Assembly: GCA_002452815.1 (NCBI GenBank)
Contig: DKFM01000024.1
Coordinates: 138,516 to 190,859 of the forward strand
Source of the DNA: Rhodobacteraceae bacterium UBA6796
Lineage (GTDB): Bacteria > Pseudomonadota > Alphaproteobacteria > Rhodobacterales > Rhodobacteraceae
Direction: 5' to 3'
DNA: 52,344 nt
The notes beneath the pieces are model-generated. The model made no database searches. It saw only the letters and a program-made list of their open reading frames with translations, and was not told where the DNA came from. The position numbers and the translations under genes were made by a program. This document shows positions 42,703-52,344 of this stretch, in pieces. How positions within the stretch are numbered: position 1 is the first letter of the stretch; the number at the start of each line of letters is the position of its first letter.

Positions 42703-43544
42703 TGGGGTTGGCAGCTGTTCACGCCCGTCGCCGCCCGGCGTCCGAGGTTCTGGCGGCGGTGCTGGGCGGGGCCGATCTGGCGGGGTTCCATCCGCTCGAT
42801 CTGGAGCTGGGCCGCGCCTGGGGTCAGGTGCTGGCTTGGGCGGAACGGGACGGGGCCGCGCGCCCGCGCAGCTTGGGCGAGATGCAGGCGCTGTCGCAGG
42901 CCTACATTCTGTCCCGCGCCGCCCCCCCCGAGGCCTGCGGCCCCGAGATCCCGGCGGCGCCTGCGCGGGGTGCGATGCGGCTGGCGCGCCCGGTCAGGAT
43001 GGCGCTCGACGCCAAGGGCAAGTGGGCGGCGCAGGATGACGGCTGGCAGGGCCGGGCGGCGGCGATCGAGGCGGACGCTTTCGATCTGATGTCCCGCGCG
43101 GCGCTGCGCCGGGGCCAGCCCTTGCCGTTCTCTGGGGTGCAGATCGACACGGGGCGGCAGTATCGCGCGCTGGTCGAGTTCCGCGCCGCGGGCGCGATGA
43201 AGCTCTCGTCGATCGAGGGCCGGGCCGGTGGCTCGGGGCACGGCGGGTCTGATTATCTGGATCGCTTCCTGCAGGCGGGCGAAAACCTTGCACGGATGCG
43301 GCGCGGGATCGGCGACGGCGTGGCGATGGAAGTGCGCCGGGTGCGCCCCTCGAAACGCGGCACAGCGGCGCGGGGCATCATCACCGACCGCGCATTGGTC
43401 GATGCGGTTTGCCTGTCAGATCAGACCCTGAGCGCGGTTCTGCAGGGCCATGGCTGGGCCAAGTCCACCGACCACATTGCTGCGCTGCGGGGGGCACTCG
43501 CCGCAGCGCTGGACCGGATGGCGGGGCGGGTGCGGCGCGGCTGA
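42699..43544 (+). CDS. Phage protein, unknown (last gene of the rightward module)
   Basis: 281 residues. A basic N-terminus, a central QIDTGRQYRALVEFRAAGAMKLSSIEG with Gly-rich SGHGGSDYLDRFLQAGENLARMRRGIGDG, and a C-terminal segment LVDAVCLSDQTLSAVLQGHGWAKSTDHIAALRGALAAALDRM that reads as a helix-turn-helix. It starts by overlapping the previous stop (ATGATG). No family recognised. After it the phage-like content ends without structural genes. Confidence 0.62.
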   Translation: MMGLAAVHARRRPASEVLAAVLGGADLAGFHPLDLELGRAWGQVLAWAERDGAARPRSLGEMQALSQAYILSRAAPPEACGPEIPAAPARGAMRLARPVRMALDAKGKWAAQDDGWQGRAAAIEADAFDLMSRAALRRGQPLPFSGVQIDTGRQYRALVEFRAAGAMKLSSIEGRAGGSGHGGSDYLDRFLQAGENLARMRRGIGDGVAMEVRRVRPSKRGTAARGIITDRALVDAVCLSDQTLSAVLQGHGWAKSTDHIAALRGALAAALDRMAGRVRRG

Positions 43545-44098
43545 TCCCTGGCGGCGCGGCCGGGTTCGGGGCGGACCCGGGCCGGGCCTGACATGACGCG
43601 CGCGGGCAGGGCCGGGGGCATCCCCCGTCCGGCCCCCAGGCCCCCCGGGGGGTATCTCAAAATCCGGGCTCACGACAGGACACCGGAGAGGGGAGGTGAA
43701 CAAACTCACCGGGGTATTTGGAGAAAAAAGCCCATTGGGGATTGGGGTTGGAAAGGGACAGGGTGGTTATGAAGACCCGAAACCAACCCCGCCGCCGGTC
43801 ACGCCGATGAAGGGCGAGGGGCAAGGCGATGTGCCGCCGCCGCCTGTGGGGGGATAAATCGGCTAGCGCGGGAGTTTTTCCGTAAGAGTTGCAGCAGAGC
43901 TGGGTTGCGCGCGTCTGGCAGGCTGGGTGATGCCTGATGGGTTTCTTGCGCGGCGCTAAACGTCTTCGTTGGGCTGTTCCGGGGGCTGCGTGGCTCTGCT
44001 GCCTCAGCCCCTGACGGGGGCGGCCTGTGTCTCGGGCACGCTTGCGCTTGGGAAAGGGCTGCGCCTAGGGTTAAGAGGGGCAGGGGGAGGCATGTCGG
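43545..44098. other. Junction between prophage-like module and CRISPR-Cas operon
   Basis: About 550 bases. It holds GC-rich palindromic sequence near 43618-43650 (CCCCCC/GGGGGG), a stretch at 43703-43725 (CACCGGGGTATTTGGAG) that resembles palindromic intergenic elements of this family, and the cas3 promoter region. A GTG frame at 43696-43857 would give 53 Pro/Gly-rich residues but starts inside that element. No tRNA-His 3' end copy (attR) is visible here. Confidence 0.5.
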
Positions 44099-46591
44099 AT
44101 GCGGGAACTCTTAGAATGGCCGGGCAAAAGCGCGCCAGAGCCCGGTGGTGTCGAACACCCGGCGGTTTATCACATGCTGGACGTGGCGGCGGTGGCCGAA
44201 CAGTTGATCGCGCCTTTTGGTCTGGAAGCGCCACGGCGTGATGCGCTTGTTTTCCTGATTGCGCTGCATGACCTGGGCAAGATCAGCGAGGGGTTTCGGG
44301 CTATGCTGCGCGGGGCTGGGTCGGGCGGGAGCTATCGTCACTGGCAGGTGAGCGAAGTCCTGTTGCGCCAGCACGACGATCTTCTGGCCGAATGCCTGGG
44401 CACCGCACCGCACCGCCGCGCGGCGTTGTATGCGGCGGTGGCAGGGCACCATGGACGGCCCTCTGATCTGGCCTTGCCGGTGGGGCCCGGCCCAGCACGC
44501 TATGGCCCGCGCGAGGTTGCGCTGAAACTGGCCGGAACCGGCGTGGCGGCGTCGCGCGAGGTGATCGCGGCCTTTGCGGCGCTTTGGCCGGACGCCTCGC
44601 TTGAGGGGATCTCTCTTGAAGAGGCGCAGGCGCTTGGTTGGTGGCTGGCCGGGCTGTGCACCACGGCCGACTGGATCGGATCGAACACCGAATGGTTCGT
44701 GCCAAACGCGCTGGAAATGCCGTTGGCGGATTATTTTGCGCAAACGCGCAAGACGGCGGCTGATGCCGTTCGGGGCGCGGGTCTTGGCGGCTGTGATCTG
44801 CGCGCGGGGCCTTTGTTCGACTTTGCGCTGCGGCCGATGCAGGCCGCCTGTGCACAGGTGCCATTGCCTGAGGGGCCGATGCTTGCGGTGATCGAGGACG
44901 AGACCGGCGCGGGCAAGACCGAAGCCGCGCTTTTGCTGGCGCAGCGGATGCTGGCGGCAGGCAAGGGGCGTGGGATGTTCTTTGCTCTGCCGACGATGGC
45001 CACGGCGGATGCGATGTTTGCACGTGCGGCCAGGGTGGTGGGCAAGATGTTCGATGCCCCGTGCGTCACGCTTGCGCATGGGCGCGCGGGGCTGTCGGTC
45101 GAGTTCAGGGATATTCAACTGGGCCACGCGAACAGCCCCGATGACGTCACCTGCACCGAGTGGCTGGCGCAAAGTCGCCGGCGTGCGTTGTTGGCCGATG
45201 TCGGCGTGGGCACGATCGACCAGGCACTGCTGGCGGTGCTGCCGGTGAAATTCCAGACGCTGCGCTATTTCGGGCTGTCGTCCAAGATCTTGATCGTGGA
45301 CGAGGTGCATGAATTGGGTGAACCCTACATTGGCGCCGAGCTGGAGGCTCTGTTGCGGATGCATCGGGCGGCGGGCGGTTCGGCTATCTTGCTGACGGCG
45401 ACGCTGCCCATGGCGCTGCGAAAACGGTTGTTGGCGGTCTATGACGGCCAGGCTCACAGTCCTGCCTACCCGGCCTTGACGGTAGCCGGGGGCGCTGCGG
45501 TCTGTGATCTGCCGCAGACGACAGGGCCGAAGGGTTCGGTCCGGGTGACGCGGATCGAGCGGATGGAAGAGGCCGTCGAGTTGATCTCGCACGCTGCGGC
45601 GCAGGGCGCGGCCTGTGTCTGGGTGCGCAATTCCGTGGATGACGCAATTGCTGCGGTGGCGGCGTTACAGGCGGCGGGTGTCGAGGCTGATTTGCTGCAT
45701 GCCCGATTTGCTCTTGGAGATCGCAAGAGGATCGAGGCCATCGCGCAGGGCCGCTTTGGAAAGGGCGGACAGGGCCGCGGGGGCAGGGTGCTTGTCGGGA
45801 CACAGGTTCTGGAATCGTCTTTGGATTTCGACTTCGACGTGATGGTGAGCGACCTTGCCCCTATGGCGGCGCTGGTGCAACGGGCGGGGCGGTTGTGGCG
45901 GCATATGACCGAACGCCCGCAGGCCACGCGCCCCGTGCCCGTGCCGGTCTTGCATGTGCTTTCCCCCGATCCGGCGCAAGTGTCCGATGATCGTTGGCTG
46001 CAGGGCGTTCTGGGCGGCGGGGCCTTTGTATACCCTTTGGCGGATCAATGGCGCACGGCGGATCATCTGTTCCGGGTCGGGGTGATCACCGCGCCTTCGG
46101 GTCTGCGCATGCTGATCGAGGCGGTTCATGGCGCCGATGCATGCGACGTGCCACAGGCGCTTATCACAGCCGAGCTCCGGGCCGAGGGCGAGGGCGCCGC
46201 GGCCCGGGGCCATGCGGCGCAGAACATTGTCGATTTCGCTGCGGGCTATCGCTTGGGCGGGCGCGCGAATGACGACGCCAAATATCCAACACGCCTTGGC
46301 GAAGAACAGCAAACCCTCGTGCTGGCACGGGGCAACGAGGCGGGTGTGCTTCGGCCTTGGATCGCCGGGTTCGAGGGCTGGGCCCTGTCCGAGCTGTCCG
46401 CCAGCCGCAAGCGCCTGATGCGGCTTGACCTGCCTGATCAGGACGCGCCCGAGATCGTCGCGCTGACCCGGGAGTGGCCCGACTGGAAACGCGCGGCATT
46501 GCGGGTTTGTCCGGTGGCCGCAGATGGCACGATCTGCGCGGGCCTGCGTTATGACGCAGAGATCGGCCTGATCTTTGGCGACAAAAGTTGA
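44099..46591 (+). CDS. cas3: CRISPR-associated helicase/nuclease Cas3 (type I-E)
   Basis: 830 residues. N-terminal HD nuclease (YHMLDVAAV ~25; ALHDLGK ~58; AGHHGRP ~120), then a superfamily 2 helicase with Walker A DETGAGKTEAA ~268, DEVH box ~400, TLTATLP-type motif III (LLTATLPMALRK) and motif VI (QRAGRLWRH). It degrades DNA after Cascade recruitment. GGGAGG lies nine bases ahead of the ATG at 44099. It heads the operon and ends about 75 bases before cas8e. Confidence 0.94.
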   Translation: MRELLEWPGKSAPEPGGVEHPAVYHMLDVAAVAEQLIAPFGLEAPRRDALVFLIALHDLGKISEGFRAMLRGAGSGGSYRHWQVSEVLLRQHDDLLAECLGTAPHRRAALYAAVAGHHGRPSDLALPVGPGPARYGPREVALKLAGTGVAASREVIAAFAALWPDASLEGISLEEAQALGWWLAGLCTTADWIGSNTEWFVPNALEMPLADYFAQTRKTAADAVRGAGLGGCDLRAGPLFDFALRPMQAACAQVPLPEGPMLAVIEDETGAGKTEAALLLAQRMLAAGKGRGMFFALPTMATADAMFARAARVVGKMFDAPCVTLAHGRAGLSVEFRDIQLGHANSPDDVTCTEWLAQSRRRALLADVGVGTIDQALLAVLPVKFQTLRYFGLSSKILIVDEVHELGEPYIGAELEALLRMHRAAGGSAILLTATLPMALRKRLLAVYDGQAHSPAYPALTVAGGAAVCDLPQTTGPKGSVRVTRIERMEEAVELISHAAAQGAACVWVRNSVDDAIAAVAALQAAGVEADLLHARFALGDRKRIEAIAQGRFGKGGQGRGGRVLVGTQVLESSLDFDFDVMVSDLAPMAALVQRAGRLWRHMTERPQATRPVPVPVLHVLSPDPAQVSDDRWLQGVLGGGAFVYPLADQWRTADHLFRVGVITAPSGLRMLIEAVHGADACDVPQALITAELRAEGEGAAARGHAAQNIVDFAAGYRLGGRANDDAKYPTRLGEEQQTLVLARGNEAGVLRPWIAGFEGWALSELSASRKRLMRLDLPDQDAPEIVALTREWPDWKRAALRVCPVAADGTICAGLRYDAEIGLIFGDKS

Positions 46592-46665
46592 CACCAAGCG
46601 ACCGTACTCGGCTTTACAGAGCGTTGGCGCAATGCTCTGTTCAGGATCAGATTGCGAGGTTTTTC

Positions 46666-48113
46666 ATGTCGCTGAATTTGATTGAAGACGCCTGGATCCC
46701 GGTGATCTGCGCGGATGGGACGCGGCGGGTGATTGCACCGTGGCAGATGGCCGAGGCGGGGATCTTGCGGCCTGACTGGCCGCGCCCGGATTTGAACCTT
46801 GCCTGTTATGAATTGCTGATCGGGCTAGTGTTTCTGGCCGATCCACCTTGCGATGTCGAGGATTGGGAGGGGCGCCAAGCCCCAGATCCCGTGCGGTTGA
46901 AGGCGCGGCTCACCCCCTATGCACCTGCCTTCAACCTGCTGGGCGAGGGGCCCCGATTCTTGCAAGATCTGGAGGCCCTGGAAGGTGAGCCGAATGCGGT
47001 GGACCTGCTGTTCATCGACAGCGCCGGGGCAAGCACGGCGAAGAATAATGCCGATCTGATGGTGCATCGCGGGCGCTATCCTGGGCTGGATCTGCCGCTG
47101 GCTGCGATAGCGCTTTATGCGTTTCAGGCCTTTGCGCCATCGGGCGGGGCGGGGAATCGCACCTCAATGCGGGGCGGTGGGCCACTGGTCACGCTTTTGG
47201 ATCCGCAGGCAGGGCTCTGGCCGATGATCTGGGTGAATGTGCCCTGTGGGGTGCCCGGGCAGGTCGTGGATCTGCCGTGGATGCGTCCAACACGGGTGTC
47301 GGATGACGGGCGCGAAACCCTACCGCCAGAAGGCAGGCTCTTTGGGGTCGAGGCGTTTTTCGGCATGCCGCGCCGGTTGCGATTGCAGGAAGGCGACGGC
47401 CAGATTGTTGGTGTGGTGCAGCGCCCTTGGGGGACGAATTACGCGAAATGGAAGCATCCGCTCAGCCCTTATTACCGGATGAAGCCGGGCGAGGAATGGC
47501 TGCCGGTGCATCCGCGCGCGGGGCGGTTTGGCTATCGCAACTGGCTGGGTGTGATCGCGGGAGCGGCTAGCAGCGAGACGCGGGAGTTGGGGCTGATGCT
47601 GCGCGAACGCGGCAGTGCGGGCACGGTAATCGTCGCGGGCTGGGCAATGGACAACATGAAGCCGCGCGATTTCATCTGGTCGGTTCAGCCGGTGTTGCAC
47701 CTCGAGCCGGAGGCCGAATGGCGGCTCGAAGGTATGGTGCGCGCGGCAGAGGCCGCGGCGGTTGTCCTGCGCGGTGCGTTGGAGCCGGTTCTGGCTGGTG
47801 GTGAGGCGCGCGAGGCCGAGCGCGAGGCGTTTTTTGCTGCGACCGAGGCCGCGTTTCGGCAACGGGTGGATGCGATGGTCGCGGGCATGGATGTGCGCGC
47901 GCTCTGGCTGGCGGATCTGCGCGCGCAGGCCTTGGCGCAATTCGAGGCGCTGGCCCTGCCGGAACTGGCGCTGCGCGAAACCAAGCGGATCGCGCAGATC
48001 GTGCAGGCGCGCAAATTACTGTCTTCGGCATTCAAAGGCTACGGCAAGCAGGGCAAAGAGATCTTCGGGCAGCTTGGGCTTGAGGTTCCGCTAGTGAAAA
48101 AGGGGAGGGCGGC

Positions 48114-48117
<4 letters not shown>
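46666..48117 (+). CDS. cas8e: Cascade large subunit Cas8e (CasA/Cse1)
   Basis: 483 residues. Starts LNLIEDAWIPVICADG, the hallmark of Cse1, followed by DLNLACYELLIGLVFLADPP. The mid region contains GAGNRTSMRGGGPLVTLL and WGTNYAKWKHPLSPYYRM, typical of the family. It recognises the PAM and recruits Cas3. The frame is open from 46588, but the ATG at 46666 matches the conserved N-terminus and has AGG seven bases before it. Confidence 0.93.
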
Positions 48118-50339
<2,222 letters not shown>

Positions 50340-50343
<4 letters not shown>

Positions 50344-51011
50344 CGCTGTATCTGTCCCGGCTGCGCCTCTCGCGCGCACCTTCTGCGCAGGCTTTGGCCA
50401 CGCTAATCTCGCCGCAAGATGCGTCAGCGCGCATTGACGCGCATCACAAGCTGATCTGGGCGGCCTTTGCCGATGGGCCGGAGCGCACGCGTGACTTCCT
50501 GTGGCGAGAGGAGGCCGATGGCAGTTTCGTGACGCTTTCGGCGCGGCCACCGATGCCGATGGATCTGTTCGAGCCCTTTGAGCCGAAGCCATTTTCCCCG
50601 GTCCTTGCTCCCGGAGACCGTCTGTCGTTTGCGTTGCGGGCCAATGCCACGCGCGTCAAGCGCGAGGCCGGAAGGGTGGATGTGGTGATGGATGCGCTCC
50701 ATGCACTGCCGTCAGAGGCCCGCGCGACTGCACGGCCCGAGGTGGCGCAGCGCGAGGGGACCGCGTGGCTTGAACGTCAAGGCGCGGCCGCGGGGTTCAA
50801 GCCGCTTGTCGTCACCATCGAAGGCTACGCGACCCATGCGCTGCCTGACTATCGTGGGCCACGCAAAGGCCAGCCACAATTTGGAATCCTCGAAATCTCC
50901 GGCATGCTCGAGGTAACCGATTCCGCCGCTTTCGGGGCGCAGCTTGCGCAGGGATTTGGGCGGGCAAAGGCCTTTGGTTGCGGGCTAATGTTGATCCGTC
51001 GGGCCCGATGA
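50340..51011 (+). CDS. cas6e: crRNA endoribonuclease Cas6e (CasE)
   Basis: 223 residues. LYLSRLRLSRAPS, DAHHKLIWAAFADG with the conserved His region, and the C-terminal Gly-rich loop LAQGFGRAKAFGCGLMLIRRA. It processes pre-crRNA at the repeat hairpin. AGGAGG precedes the start, which overlaps the cas5e stop. Confidence 0.94.
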
Positions 51012-51952
51012 CCGAGAGCGCCCTTCCCGGCCTTGCCCCGCCGCGCCCGATCCCGCTCAAGGATCGGTCGTCGCTGGTGTTCGTCGAACGCGCGCAGCTT
51101 GATGTACTCGATGGTGCTTTTGTCGCGGTGAACGCAGACGGCACGCGCACGCAGATCCCGGTGGGCGGGCTGGCCGGAATCATGCTTGAGCCCGGTGCGC
51201 GAATATCGCATGCAGCGATTGCGCTGGCGGCACGGGTTGGAACGCTGGTTACCTGGGTGGGCGAAGGCGGGGTGCGGCTGTACTCCGCAGGCCAGCCGGG
51301 CGGTGCGCGTTCTGATCGGCTGTTGTGGCAGGCTTCGATTGCACTGGACGATGCAGCGCGGCTGCGCGTGGTGCGCAAGATGTTTGCGATGCGCTTTGGC
51401 GAAGACGCGCCGCAGCGTCGGTCGATTGATCAGCTGCGCGGCATCGAAGGAGTGCGGGTACGCGAAAGCTATGCCCTGCTGGCGCAGCAATATGGCGTGA
51501 CGTGGAAGCGCCGATCCTATGACCCCAAGGATTGGGAGGCGGGCGATGTGCCGAACCGTTGCCTGTCCGCCGCAACGGCCTGCCTGCACGGGCTGACCGA
51601 AGCCGCGGTTCTGGCCGCGGGATACGCGCCTGCAATTGGCATGTTGCACAGTGGCAAGCCTTTGTCTTTCGTCTACGACATTGCCGATCTCTACAAGCTG
51701 GAGACTGTGGTGCCCGAGGCCTTTCGGATTGCCGGGCAGGCAGCCAAAGGCAAGCTGGAGATGTCGCCCGACCGAGCTGTGCGTCTGGCCTGTCGCGATG
51801 TGTTCCGTCGCAGCGGGCTGTTGGGGCGGATCATTCCGGCGATTGAAGAAGTGCTATCGGCAGGTGATCTGCCGCGCCCCGAACCGCCCGCCGATACTGT
51901 GGCCCCCGCCTTTCCCGATGCGCCACCCTCGGGCGATGCTGGGCATCGCTAG
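51008..51952 (+). CDS. cas1: CRISPR integrase Cas1 (type I-E)
   Basis: 314 residues. Contains GLAGIMLEPGARISHAAIALAARVGTLVTWVGE and the catalytic-site segment IGMLHSGKPLSFVYDIADLYK (His and Asp residues). Metal-binding Glu lies in the RCLSAATACLHGLTEA region. Spacer integrase with Cas2. The ATG at 51008 overlaps the cas6e stop. It ends directly before cas2. Confidence 0.95.
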   Translation: MTESALPGLAPPRPIPLKDRSSLVFVERAQLDVLDGAFVAVNADGTRTQIPVGGLAGIMLEPGARISHAAIALAARVGTLVTWVGEGGVRLYSAGQPGGARSDRLLWQASIALDDAARLRVVRKMFAMRFGEDAPQRRSIDQLRGIEGVRVRESYALLAQQYGVTWKRRSYDPKDWEAGDVPNRCLSAATACLHGLTEAAVLAAGYAPAIGMLHSGKPLSFVYDIADLYKLETVVPEAFRIAGQAAKGKLEMSPDRAVRLACRDVFRRSGLLGRIIPAIEEVLSAGDLPRPEPPADTVAPAFPDAPPSGDAGHR

Positions 51953-52240
<288 letters not shown>

Positions 52241-52321
52241 GCAGCAGGACTAAACGCCGAAAAAATCGGTGCGCTCTTTGACATTGTAAAACATGTGGTA
52301 GATCAACGCACTGCAGGAAGA
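52241..52321 (+). promoter_or_regulatory. CRISPR leader
   Basis: 81 bases between cas2 and the first repeat, more AT-rich than the operon. GATCAACGCACTG (52301-52313, by reading) resembles the IHF consensus WATCARNNNNTTR with two mismatches, and lies just inside the repeat-proximal part where IHF assists type I-E spacer integration in E. coli. A promoter for the array probably lies here. Confidence 0.6.
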
Positions 52322-52344
52322 CTGTTCCCCGCGCCTGCGGGGAT
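52322..52344 (+). CRISPR. First CRISPR repeat, partial (type I-E)
   Basis: CTGTTCCCCGCGCCTGCGG followed by GGAT is the first 23 bases of a 28-29-base type I-E repeat, with the CCCCGC/GCGGGG hairpin cut by Cas6e. The array runs past the window edge, so spacer number and content cannot be read. Confidence 0.9.

Noticed and set aside
43696..43857. GTG-started 53-residue Pro/Gly-rich frame with a good ribosome site
   Set aside because: Its first codons lie in sequence that looks like a palindromic intergenic element of this family, and no homologue is recognised. Noted in the junction entry but not called.
43545..44098. Right attachment site (copy of the tRNA-His 3' end)
   Set aside because: No match to the T-arm/acceptor end was seen by reading; it may lie beyond the window.
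44092..44241. Alternative frame starting MSDAG just ahead of cas3
   Set aside because: It is a shadow of the cas3 N-terminus; the HD-domain frame is the real one.

Overview
The window looks like a chromosome segment of a GC-rich alphaproteobacterium of the Rhodobacteraceae (Rhodobacter/Paracoccus-like). Four things support this: the core gene content (dnaG-rpoD, nrdR-ribD, ribE-ribBX-ribH-nusB, mmcB); a GTTC-N7-GTTC LexA box in front of mmcB; a tRNA-His with no encoded G-1 and an A73; and the codon and GC style throughout. The placement comes from reading the sequence; no database search was run.

Positions 1-26102 are ordinary core genome. They hold recJ, glpX and a homoserine dehydrogenase; a small lipoprotein divergent from a TetR regulator with a clear palindromic operator; a pirin; three Tad/Flp pilus minor-component genes (TadG-, TadE- and TadF-like); dnaG and rpoD; nrdR-ribD; a capsule export/initiation block (kpsC, a KpsD/Wza-type lipoprotein, kpsS) lying between ribD and the remaining riboflavin genes; ribE, a ribBA variant whose GTP cyclohydrolase II half lacks the zinc cysteines, ribH and nusB; a small membrane protein; dgkA; SOS-type mmcB; a small acidic protein; and tRNA-His.

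An integrated element starts directly behind tRNA-His. A tyrosine integrase and an excisionase-like gene face the tRNA, followed by a leftward early operon (small proteins, a cytosine-methyltransferase-like protein, a GapR/DUF2312-like protein). A cargo zone follows: an NTF2-like protein between two copies of a short repeat; a Slam-type outer-membrane translocon with its probable surface-lipoprotein substrate; a histidine kinase/response regulator pair; an IS5-family remnant; and a DnaQ-type exonuclease overlapping a BRCT-domain protein. Next come an S24 (CI/LexA-type) repressor, divergent rightward genes, and a replication-type module containing a 10-bp-phased repeat array that is duplicated at exactly 186 bp. 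Five operators of the form TGCGGT-N6-ACCGCA, two before the leftward operon and three around the repressor start, tie both early operons to the same repressor. No terminase, portal, capsid or tail genes are visible.

From 44099 to the right edge there is a complete, tightly coupled type I-E CRISPR-Cas operon (cas3, cas8e, cse2, cas7e, cas5e, cas6e, cas1, cas2), followed by a leader and the first 23 bases of the first repeat. No right attachment site was found between the prophage-like replication genes and cas3, so the CRISPR-Cas locus may lie inside the same integrated element or mark its decayed right end.
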